Source: Verrucomicrobiota bacterium
GTDB taxonomy: Bacteria > Pseudomonadota > Gammaproteobacteria > Nevskiales > Nevskiaceae
Reading direction: 5' to 3'
Length of the DNA stretch: 45,005 nt
NCBI GenBank assembly: GCA_903970595.1
Contig: CAJCJI010000216.1
Location: 1-45,005, forward strand
The translations under genes and the position numbers were made by a program. Numbering within the stretch: the stretch's first letter is position 1; each line of letters begins with the position of its first letter. Under the pieces are notes generated by a model that did not search any database, was not told where the DNA came from, and saw only the letters and a list, made by a program, of their open reading frames with translations. This document shows, piece after piece, positions 34,890 through 42,074 of this stretch.

Positions 34890-36092
34890 TCAGAACGGCC
34901 GCGGCGGGTACACGCCGATGGAAAGCAAAGCCGAGCCGGACGTTGCGGCAACGGGCGAAGCGGCGGTTTCCGCAAGCGTGCATCCGGTGCTGGTGGAGGT
35001 GAAACGTAGCATTCCGATGTTCGACTTGCCGCTGCCATCGTACTCGGGCACGTACAGGATGCCGCCGCTGCCCGAGGGCAACTCCGTGGCAACGGCGCCG
35101 ATGTAGTTGAATTTCGTGTAATAGCCCCTGAGTGGTTCCGAGGTGCAGCCCTGCCGCACCGCGCCAGTGGTCTTGTCAAAAAACGCAGCGGTCACGCGCC
35201 CTCCGGCGCTGTTGGAGATGTACAGCACGGTCTCGTCGGGACTCAAGCGCACGCTGTCTGCGCCCCACGCCGGGCCCAGCTTGTACACCTTGGGAGCGGT
35301 GATCTTGCCGGATGAGATATCGGATACCTGAACTTCCGATGCCGTGGAGCCGCCGCCGAAAATGGCATAGCGGCCGTCCCGGGTGATGTCCACCGCGCCG
35401 GGATTGAAGTCCTCGCGCGTTCCCGGAGCGTACTGCGCGTCGTCGTGCGCCACCGGCACTCCGGCGGAAACGTCGAAGGATCCGATGGAGCCGTCGCCGT
35501 AGGCGACGATCAGGATATTGCCGCGCACCGCGAGGCCTTCCGCGGTGCCGCCGCTCAGGCCCTGCGCATGCACCTCGCCCGCGTACTCGAGCTTGCAGCC
35601 GGGCTGGATCTTGAATGCTCCGATATTGCCCGAGCCGGAAAATGTCGCGTACAGGGTGTTCCCGCCCAGCGCCAGTCCAATGCCGTCGCGGGCAAGCCGC
35701 ATATCCTTGGGGCTGCCGTGGAAAAGCCCGCTGATCCTGCGCTCGCGGGCGTCGATGCCGGTGATGTTCTCGGATTGCGCGTTGGAGGCATAGACGCAGG
35801 CTTCCTCGCTGCCGGCCGCTACGACCAGCCTGTCAATACCGAAATAACCGCCCGCCATACCGTTGCCGCCAGTGGACACCGCAACGGGATCGGCCAGACC
35901 GCCGTCCGCGCCTACGACATAGAAGCTGACACTGCTGGGCGGGGATGCGCGCGCGATGTCGTCGTTGTCGGCCAGGAAATGAAGCGGGGCGGGCGCCTGC
36001 TCGCCCGAGGCTGCGACGCCAAAAAAAGCCAGCAGGATGGCGGCGGCCGATCGCTTGCCGATGCTCCGGCCGCCGCCCTCATCTCTCTGCAT
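34890..36092 (-). CDS. Exported beta-propeller protein (lactonase/YncE-like)
   Basis: A 400-residue protein with a signal peptide (SAAAILLAFFGVAASGEQA, to about 31) and repeated propeller blades such as CVYASNAQSENITGIDA, TLYATFSGSGNIGAFKI, ILIVAYGDGSIGSFDV, RYAIFGGGSTASEVQVSDI and TVLYISNSAGGRVTAAFFD. This resembles the seven-bladed 6-phosphogluconolactonase/YncE group, most of which have no proven activity in the periplasm. It starts nine bases after the phosphoesterase stop and ends 36 bases before the copper-less oxidase, so the three are probably one transcript. It may be a scaffold or binding partner; enzymatic activity is not claimed. Confidence 0.82.
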   Translation of the reverse strand: MQRDEGGGRSIGKRSAAAILLAFFGVAASGEQAPAPLHFLADNDDIARASPPSSVSFYVVGADGGLADPVAVSTGGNGMAGGYFGIDRLVVAAGSEEACVYASNAQSENITGIDARERRISGLFHGSPKDMRLARDGIGLALGGNTLYATFSGSGNIGAFKIQPGCKLEYAGEVHAQGLSGGTAEGLAVRGNILIVAYGDGSIGSFDVSAGVPVAHDDAQYAPGTREDFNPGAVDITRDGRYAIFGGGSTASEVQVSDISSGKITAPKVYKLGPAWGADSVRLSPDETVLYISNSAGGRVTAAFFDKTTGAVRQGCTSEPLRGYYTKFNYIGAVATELPSGSGGILYVPEYDGSGKSNIGMLRFTSTSTGCTLAETAASPVAATSGSALLSIGVYPPRPF

Positions 36093-36101
36093 CGATTGAA
36101 A

Positions 36102-38786
36102 CTATTGCACCACCGTCACGCTGACATTATCCAGGTACATGTAAACGTAGTCGCTGGAGTAGCCGTTGCCGTGGGCGGCGAAGTAAAGCTGGATGGTCTG
36201 ACCGGCGTAACTGGTCAGATCGTAGGTCACTTCTTTCCAGCCGCGCGCGTTGCTGGCCACCTTCAGCGCCGTAGCCAGCGTGGTGCCCGAGGTGTTGCGG
36301 ATCAGGCACTCCTGGTAGGCGTAACTGATGGTGTCGTCGGTGCCCGGATAGTAGTAGAAATTGAGCGTTGCCTTGGTCGCTCCGCTGGGAATGGTGATGG
36401 TCTGGTAGGCGTAACTGTCACCGTTGACCTCCGGCTTGGTGGTCTTGCCCAGCAGGGCGCTGTAAGTGCCGGCGTACGCCTGCGTCTTCGATATTGTCGG
36501 CGCGATGCCACCGCCTGTGGTCCAGCCGCTGAAGGATCCGGTTTCGAAGCCCGGATTCGTCACTAGGTTCGACGATGCCGTCGTGATCGTCAGCGGCACC
36601 GAGATGCTCTGGAACACGCCGCCGACGCCGGTGCCGATGACGTTGACAGTGTAGCTGCCGGCGGCCGCGCTGCTGCTGGCGGTCAGGGTCAGCGTCGTGG
36701 TGCCGGAGCCGGGCGCGGCAAGCGAGGCGGGGGCGAAACTGGCGGTCACGCCGGTCGGCAGACCGCTATCCGAGAATGTCACGGTGCCGTCGTAACCGTC
36801 GACGATGGTGGAGGTGATGGTGGTGGTGCCGCTGCCGCCCTGCGCCACCGCCACCGAGGCGGGACTGGCCGCTAGGTTGAAAGTGGCGCCGCTGCCGGCG
36901 GAGACCGTGAACGAAACAGTGGTGGTTTCGGTGATGCTGTCGCCTGTGCCGGTGACGGTGATGGCATAGGTGCCCGCGACCGCGCTGTTGCTGGCCGTCA
37001 GCGTCAGCGTCGAGGTACCGGAGCCGGGTGATGCGATCGAGGCTGGACTGAAGCTGGCTGTCACGCCGGTGGGCATGCCGCTGGCCGACAGGGCCACTGC
37101 GCTGTTGAAGCCACCGCTAACGGTGGAGGTAATGGTGCTGGTGATGCTGTCGCCCGGCGCCGCCGCTACCGAGGTGGGATTGGCCGCCAGTGCGAATCCC
37201 GCACCGGTGCCCGCGGTCACGGCCAGCGTCAGCGTGACGGTCTGGGTTACGCCTCCGCCAATGCCGGTGACGGTGACGGCGTAGCTTCCCACCGGCGCGG
37301 TGCTGCTCGCCGTGAGAGTCAGTGTCGAAGACCCAGAGCCCGGTGCCGCGATCGAGGCCGGGCTGAAACTGGCGGTCACGCCGGCGGGCAGGCCGCTGGC
37401 CGACAGCGCCACGGCGGCATCGAAGCCGTTGGCTACGGTCACCGTGATGCTGGTGGTGACGCTGGCTCCATCCTTCGCCGAAACGGAAGCGGGATTGGCC
37501 GCGAGCGAGAAGGTCGGCACGGAGGTGAAGGTGAAGCACTGCGTCAGGTCGCCGAGAGCGGAATTGCCGTCGCGCGGCGGAAAGGGCGCGCCGTTGGTGG
37601 AATTGTTGGTGGTCGGCGTGCTGGTGTTGAAGGAGGTATTGATCGATGCCAGCGTCGGCAGGCCGAACACCGCTTCGATGAACTTCAGCTGCGAGGTGTG
37701 ATCCTGGAACACGGTATCGATATAGCCGGTCTTGGCGAACGGCGAGATCACCAGCATCGGCACGCGCACACCGGGACCATAGGCATCCAGCTGCTGCGGC
37801 GCGACGTGATCGAAGAAGCCGCCGCCTTCGTCGTAAGTCAGCAGGATCACGGTATTGGCCCAGGCCGGCGAGGCCTGCACCGCCTGGATGATCTGCTGCA
37901 TCTGCGCTTCGCCGGTCTGGATGTTTTCCGGCGGATGTTCGTCGTCTGGCGACTCGTTGGTGATGAAGACGACGTTCGGCAACGTGTTGTTGGTGCAGGC
38001 GCTGAAGAATTCCGCCTGCGTCTGGTTCAGCACATTGTTGGGACCCCCCGTTGCCCAGTTCGACCACAGCGCCAGATAGCTGTAATTGGCCGGGGTGCTG
38101 CCGAAGTTGTAATTCGCGAACGTAACACCGTAGGCCGTGAGCAAGTCCAGGATATTGGGATAGGTGGACGAGTTCAGCGAGCCGTTGGTGTTGATGCAAT
38201 CGCAGCAGTTGCCCCCGCTGGTGCCCGACAAGGCGATCATGCGGTTCGGCTGCGTATCGCTGAGCATGCCGCAAAAGTAATTGGCGCACAGCGTGTATTG
38301 CGGAAGCAGCGAGTAATAGTAAGCAAGGTCCGAAGAATTGTAGTATCCCAGGGCATTGATGCCGTTCGCTGCATACCATCCGTTCATCGCGCCGTTGGCG
38401 TAGCCTTCGTGGATGGCGCTCCAGCTGTGGTTGGGATCGTCGTTGTTGTCGGTGAGTGTGGTGAAATGGTAAGGCGCCTGCCCGCCGCTGGTGTAGTTCG
38501 ACGGAATGCCCCAGCCGCTGGGCAGTCCGGAATACGAGCCGAAGTAGTGATCGAACGAGTGATTCTCCTGCATCAGCAGGATGATGGTCTTCACTTGCGG
38601 AATGCCGGCGGTTTGCGGCTTCAGGTTTTCCTTGCGAAGAGCTTCGGGTATTTGAAAGCCCTTGGCTGCGTGCGGCGCAGCGAGCAGCGGCGGAGCCATG
38701 GTGGACAATCCTGCAGCACCGGCCTGCTGCAAAAAGTGTCTGCGGGAAAGTTTGCCCCGGCGATACTGTTGGTCACGATTATCCAC
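36102..38786 (-). CDS. Tat-exported phosphoesterase (phospholipase C/acid phosphatase type) with three Ig-like repeats
   Basis: An 894-residue protein starting at GTG 38786 behind a GGGAGGA site. Tat signal with LSRRHFLQQAG at 13-23. Phosphoesterase domain at about 62-395 with ENHSFDHYFG (74-83), QPNRMIALSG, ESPDDEHPP (279-287) and TYDEGGGFFDHV (317-328), the metal and catalytic signatures of the phospholipase C/acid phosphatase family. Three tandem Ig-like repeats start at Phe426, Phe531 and Phe636, exactly 105 residues apart. The C-terminal 155 residues (NLVTNPGFETGSFSGW onward) resemble a carbohydrate-binding jelly-roll domain. It would hydrolyse phospholipid or phosphomonoester outside the cytoplasm, with the repeats as a stalk and the C-domain as an anchor to surface polymer. 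It is first in a cluster with the propeller and copper-less oxidase genes. Confidence 0.9.
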   Translation of the reverse strand: MDNRDQQYRRGKLSRRHFLQQAGAAGLSTMAPPLLAAPHAAKGFQIPEALRKENLKPQTAGIPQVKTIILLMQENHSFDHYFGSYSGLPSGWGIPSNYTSGGQAPYHFTTLTDNNDDPNHSWSAIHEGYANGAMNGWYAANGINALGYYNSSDLAYYYSLLPQYTLCANYFCGMLSDTQPNRMIALSGTSGGNCCDCINTNGSLNSSTYPNILDLLTAYGVTFANYNFGSTPANYSYLALWSNWATGGPNNVLNQTQAEFFSACTNNTLPNVVFITNESPDDEHPPENIQTGEAQMQQIIQAVQASPAWANTVILLTYDEGGGFFDHVAPQQLDAYGPGVRVPMLVISPFAKTGYIDTVFQDHTSQLKFIEAVFGLPTLASINTSFNTSTPTTNNSTNGAPFPPRDGNSALGDLTQCFTFTSVPTFSLAANPASVSAKDGASVTTSITVTVANGFDAAVALSASGLPAGVTASFSPASIAAPGSGSSTLTLTASSTAPVGSYAVTVTGIGGGVTQTVTLTLAVTAGTGAGFALAANPTSVAAAPGDSITSTITSTVSGGFNSAVALSASGMPTGVTASFSPASIASPGSGTSTLTLTASNSAVAGTYAITVTGTGDSITETTTVSFTVSAGSGATFNLAASPASVAVAQGGSGTTTITSTIVDGYDGTVTFSDSGLPTGVTASFAPASLAAPGSGTTTLTLTASSSAAAGSYTVNVIGTGVGGVFQSISVPLTITTASSNLVTNPGFETGSFSGWTTGGGIAPTISKTQAYAGTYSALLGKTTKPEVNGDSYAYQTITIPSGATKATLNFYYYPGTDDTISYAYQECLIRNTSGTTLATALKVASNARGWKEVTYDLTSYAGQTIQLYFAAHGNGYSSDYVYMYLDNVSVTVVQ
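36579..37511 (-). repeat. Three tandem 315-bp repeats inside the phosphoesterase gene
   Basis: Repeat starts at 37511, 37196 and 36881 (codons for Phe426, Phe531, Phe636). Each encodes F-LAA-P-SV, a central SGLPTGVTASFSPAS-like segment, then GSGxSTLTLTAS and Y(A/T)VTVTGTG. Identical periodicity implies recent duplication of a single module; copy number could vary between strains. Confidence 0.88.
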
Positions 38787-39125
38787 GAACGATTCCTCCC
38801 TAAATCGTAAAATGAAGGCGGTACATTGTTCCTGTCGTTTGCGAGTGTCAAGTGCCATTTGATGACAGAGGGTCGTAACCGGATTGCAACATCCTTGCGC
38901 AGTGTCTCGCCAGCGCCGGTTTGCGATCGAGGCTGTTGAAAAACTCGCCGAGTATTTCCTGTTACGCCTTGTAAGAATTGTTGAAGTCGCGCTCTGGCGG
39001 CTCGGGCTGCGTGGGGAAAATGGTGGGAAGGGCGGCTCGTTTGTGTGTTCGCGCTGATGTCCGGTCCGTCTAATTGTTCGCGGCAGAATCTGATAATGTT
39101 TGTTTGCAAGTATGGACACTCAGTC
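38787..39125. promoter_or_regulatory. Divergent intergenic region with candidate phosphoesterase promoter
   Basis: No gene supported. On the minus strand a consensus -35 TTGACA lies at 38846-38851, with only a weak -10 near 38823. Directly upstream is CTGTCAT (38862-38868), an exact half of the PhoB box, whose second half (TGGCACT after four bases) matches poorly. The small lipoprotein gene starts on the other side. Confidence 0.35.
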
Positions 39126-39617
39126 ATGGACAAAACGACAAAGCTTGCTTGGCTATCAACGGCGGCATTCATGCTTTCCGCCTGCGACGGCGAAACTTTG
39201 GTTTACAACGATGCGCCGACGTCGCCTGGGGACTCCGCCGTGTTTCGGGCAGTCCGGCGCGAAGAGAGGAAAGAGCCCTCGACGGGTCTTGTCAGGCCGC
39301 CTATCGCCACTGAAATCTACGGAGTAACCGACGCCGGGATTCCTGATTTCGGCGTCGTCCACAATGCGGCCAAGTACAGCTATGTGCGGGTCAAGCCAGG
39401 GCGGTACTTGGTTCGAGTGGGGTGTATTCGCTTCGGATTGGGAGTGGGCTTCTCTCCTGGTGTCGGAGCTACGCCGGGCCTGATCGACGAAACGGTCGAA
39501 GTCAAAACTACGGTCGATGCCGCAGCCGGAAGAGAAAGAGAATATGCGTTGGAATGCAGGCGGCAAGACCCGGACGGCTTGTATATTGAAGTCAACGAGT
39601 CAGTTGTAGTTCCGTAG
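39126..39617 (+). CDS. Small putative lipoprotein, 163 residues
   Basis: MDKTTKLAWLSTAAFMLSACDG is a clear lipoprotein signal with lipobox LSAC (Cys about 20). The mature part is a beta-rich domain with KYSYVRVKPGRYLVRVGCIRF, a Gly-rich stretch (GLGVGFSPGVGATPG) and EREYALECRRQDPDG near the end, reminiscent of small exported proteins that carry a DUF2846-like carboxypeptidase-regulatory fold. Two mature cysteines may pair. The ATG at 39126 places the lipobox correctly, although no strong ribosome site is visible. No function assigned. Confidence 0.7.
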   Translation: MDKTTKLAWLSTAAFMLSACDGETLVYNDAPTSPGDSAVFRAVRREERKEPSTGLVRPPIATEIYGVTDAGIPDFGVVHNAAKYSYVRVKPGRYLVRVGCIRFGLGVGFSPGVGATPGLIDETVEVKTTVDAAAGREREYALECRRQDPDGLYIEVNESVVVP

Positions 39618-39644
39618 GGCGGCCCAGTAGCGCAGCGGAGGGGC

Positions 39645-39747
39645 GCGGCCCACGGATGGGCCACGCACGATTTTGTCTGGAACAAAATCGAACGCGTGAA
39701 GCGCGGCCCGGCGGCAAGGGCCGCCGCGTGAGGCGCAGGGATGCGCC
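39645..39747. repeat. Chain of stem-loops next to tRNA-Val
   Basis: Four dyads in 100 bases: GGCCCA-CGGA-TGGGCC (39647-39662); CGATTTTGT-CTGGA-ACAAAATCG (39668-39690); CGGCCC-ggcggcaa-GGGCCG (39704-39723); GGCGCA-GGGA-TGCGCC (39732-39747). They lie 59 bases downstream of the tRNA 3' end on its strand. The open frame read through them is an artefact of repeat plus tRNA sequence. They could be a dispersed palindromic element or structured trailer RNA. Confidence 0.6.
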
Positions 39748-39805
39748 GAATAGCCAAGACCCGAAGGGCGTTGGTGAGAGTCCGCAGGAACCGCTTCCAG
39801 GTAAT

Positions 39806-39882
39806 TGGTAGGCGCGATTGGACTCGAACCAACGACCCCCACCATGTCAAGGTGGTGCTCTAACCAGCTGAGCTACGCGCCT
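39806..39882 (-). tRNA. tRNA-Val (anticodon GAC)
   Basis: A 77-base cloverleaf on the minus strand: acceptor AGGCGCG pairs with CGCGCCU, D-loop AGCTCAGCTGGTTAGAGC, anticodon stem-loop CCACC-TTGACAT-GGTGG with anticodon GAC (complement of 39846-39848), T-loop GGTTCGAGTCC, and an encoded CCA (39806-39808). It reads GUC and GUU valine codons. Confidence 0.97.
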
Positions 39883-39910
39883 ATACGCCGGTAAGCGTAA
39901 AGAGTTGCAC

Positions 39911-39939
39911 ATTATACGGCCTGTATTGCGCGCTTGCCA
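39911..39939 (-). promoter_or_regulatory. Promoter of tRNA-Val
   Basis: Minus-strand consensus -10 TATAAT (39911-39916) lies 29 bases upstream of the mature tRNA end, with a weak -35 TGGCAA (39934-39939) at 17-base spacing. The position fits a start near 39904 and a short 5' leader. Confidence 0.65.
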
Positions 39940-40127
39940 GCGGGGACGCCGGAACGGCCATTTCGGCCGGTTCAGGGCCGCGGCGGCCGGCCACCACTAC
40001 GAGCACGGGCCATCGCGCCCAGCCTGGCTGCGCCCAGGTATTACTTTTCTTAACACTCCGCGCGCGCACTGGCTTTGCCCCTTTGAAGTTGGGCGGCGAA
40101 TGCTATTTGTAACGAGGCTTCTTCAAT

Positions 40128-40161
40128 TGTTCACGATTGCGTCACATCTCGCGCCTAGTCT
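40128..40161 (+). promoter_or_regulatory. Possible PhoB-type box and -10 before the phosphoesterase lipoprotein gene
   Basis: Two 7-base half sites, TGTTCAC and GCGTCAC, are separated by four bases (11-base period) at about 40128-40145, and a TAGTCT -10-like hexamer begins ten bases later (about 40156). That spacing is the Pho regulon layout, but each half matches CTGTCAT at only 3-4 of 7 positions. The rest of 39940-40232 shows nothing else recognisable. Confidence 0.3.
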
Positions 40162-40232
40162 TCAGCCCCATGTCCGCCGGAGGGCGGATAAATCGTGTGA
40201 AATTTCATCCTAAACCGAATAGGGGACGAGGA

Positions 40233-42047
40233 ATGTTCAAACGCATTGGAGTGAGTCTGGCGGCCGCCTTGCTGGCTGGCGCTGCCGGATGTACGGGTGA
40301 TACTGGCCCGGCGGGCCCGGCCGGTGCTACTGGCGCGACGGGTGCGGCCGGTGCTACAGGTTCCACCGGCGCGACCGGCCCTGCCGGGCCCAGCGACGCG
40401 GCTGCCGCGTTCGCCACCACCACGCCGATCAAGCATGTGGTCGTAATCTTCCAGGAAAACGTCTCTTTCGATCACTACTTCGGCACCTATCCGACCGCTT
40501 CCAACCTGCCGAACGAGCCGCAATTCACCGCGCTCCCGAACACGCCGACGGTGCATGGCCTCAGCGAAGTCCCGACGCCGGATCCCACAGCTTCGAACCC
40601 CGCCAACGGCGCTGGTGCCTTTCAACCCTACCGCCTTGACATTACACAGGCGGCCACCGCGGACCAGGACCACGCCTACACCGCGGAGCAGGCGGCATTC
40701 GACAATTTCGTAATGGATCTGTTCCCGAAGTACACGGGTACGGCCACCATGGGCGGCACACTTGCATTCGGCACGACCGGCCAGGTCATGGGTTACTATG
40801 ACGGCAACACCGTTACCGCGTACTGGAACTACGCCCAGCACTACGCGATGAACGACAACTCGTACGGCACCACCTTCGGTCCGTCCACGGTCGGCGCGAT
40901 CAACCTGGTTTCGGGACAGACCAACGGCGCCACGCCCAATCCGGCCACGCAGTCCAACTATCCGATCGGCGCGGACGGTACCTACGACGAGTACACCGCC
41001 GACATCACCACCGCAGCCACCCTGGTGCCGGACGGCAACGGCGGCCTCACCGACACCGATGACGACAACCCGGGCGGCGACATGTGCTCCAACTCGACCA
41101 GCAACCCGGGCGGCAACTTCACCTTCACCATGAGCGGGCAAAACGTCGGCGATCTGCTCAATGCCGCCAACATCAGCTGGGGCTTCTTCGAGGGCGGTTT
41201 CGACCTGACGGTGACCAATGCCAACGGCACCACTGGCTGCAGCCGCAGCACCACCTCGACGGTGACCAACACCAAGAAGGCAGACTACATCCCCCATCAC
41301 CAGCCGTTCCAGTACTACGCCTCGACCTGCAACCCGACGCACACGCGTCCGGCTTCGGTCTCGGTCATCGGCACGGCGGCTGACACAGCAGCGGCGGGCA
41401 GCACCAGCAACTGCACGGTAGCGACCACGGTGGCCAACCACCAGTACGACATCCATGACTTCTTCGATGCCCTGGGTGCCGGCAACCTGCCCGCGGTGAG
41501 CTACCTGAAGGCGCCTGGCTATCAGGATGGCCATGCCGGGTATTCGGATCCGCTCGACGAGCAGACCTTCGTCACCGAGGTGGTCAACGCGCTGCAGACC
41601 TCGCCGTTCTGGCTCAGCACCGCCGTGATCATTGCCTACGACGACTCCGATGGCTGGTACGACCACCGCGCCGCCGCCAGCGATATCGTCAACGGCTCCA
41701 AGGTGTCCGCCGGCACCACGACTTTCGACTACCTGACAGCCTGCACGGGTGGAACCACGGTTCTGCCTGGTCCCACCGGAACGGCTCCAGTACAGGGCCG
41801 CTGCGGCTACGGTCCGCGTCTGCCGCTGTTGGTGATCTCGCCTTGGGCCAACGCCAACTACGTTGACGACACGCTGACCGATCAGACCTCGACCTTGCGC
41901 TTCATTGAGGACAACTGGCTGAATAGCACGCGCATCGCAGGTTCCTTCGATGCGCAGGCTGGCGTGCTCACCGGCATGTTCAACTTCGGCGGCGTGCCCA
42001 ACGTGACGCCGTATCTGCTGAATCCCAACACGGGCGAGCCGCAGTAA
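40233..42047 (+). CDS. Phosphoesterase lipoprotein with collagen-like linker
   Basis: A 604-residue protein of the same phosphoesterase superfamily as the 36102-38786 product, but with different architecture. Signal and lipobox GAAGC give a lipidated Cys20. Eleven collagen-like Gly-X-Y triplets (22-54, rich in GAT and GPA) form a linker. The catalytic domain follows with FQENVSFDHYFGTYP (73-87), a GYQDGHAGYSDPLDEQTF segment and AYDDSDGWYDHR, and LPLLVISPWANANYVD near the end. It should hydrolyse phosphate esters at the membrane surface on the end of a flexible stalk. GGGGACGAGGA precedes the ATG. The di-heme peroxidase gene begins 27 bases after the stop, so the two are likely one operon. Confidence 0.88.
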   Translation: MFKRIGVSLAAALLAGAAGCTGDTGPAGPAGATGATGAAGATGSTGATGPAGPSDAAAAFATTTPIKHVVVIFQENVSFDHYFGTYPTASNLPNEPQFTALPNTPTVHGLSEVPTPDPTASNPANGAGAFQPYRLDITQAATADQDHAYTAEQAAFDNFVMDLFPKYTGTATMGGTLAFGTTGQVMGYYDGNTVTAYWNYAQHYAMNDNSYGTTFGPSTVGAINLVSGQTNGATPNPATQSNYPIGADGTYDEYTADITTAATLVPDGNGGLTDTDDDNPGGDMCSNSTSNPGGNFTFTMSGQNVGDLLNAANISWGFFEGGFDLTVTNANGTTGCSRSTTSTVTNTKKADYIPHHQPFQYYASTCNPTHTRPASVSVIGTAADTAAAGSTSNCTVATTVANHQYDIHDFFDALGAGNLPAVSYLKAPGYQDGHAGYSDPLDEQTFVTEVVNALQTSPFWLSTAVIIAYDDSDGWYDHRAAASDIVNGSKVSAGTTTFDYLTACTGGTTVLPGPTGTAPVQGRCGYGPRLPLLVISPWANANYVDDTLTDQTSTLRFIEDNWLNSTRIAGSFDAQAGVLTGMFNFGGVPNVTPYLLNPNTGEPQ

Positions 42048-42074
42048 TGGAGTTTGTGACGCGGGCATCTGCAT

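Noticed and set aside
36579-37511. 315-bp repeats considered as a mobile element or assembly duplication
   Set aside because: They keep the reading frame and encode complete Ig-like modules with sequence differences.
39600-39850. Minus-strand open frames running from tRNA-Val into the stem-loop region
   Set aside because: They translate tRNA and palindromic sequence, a well-known source of false proteins.
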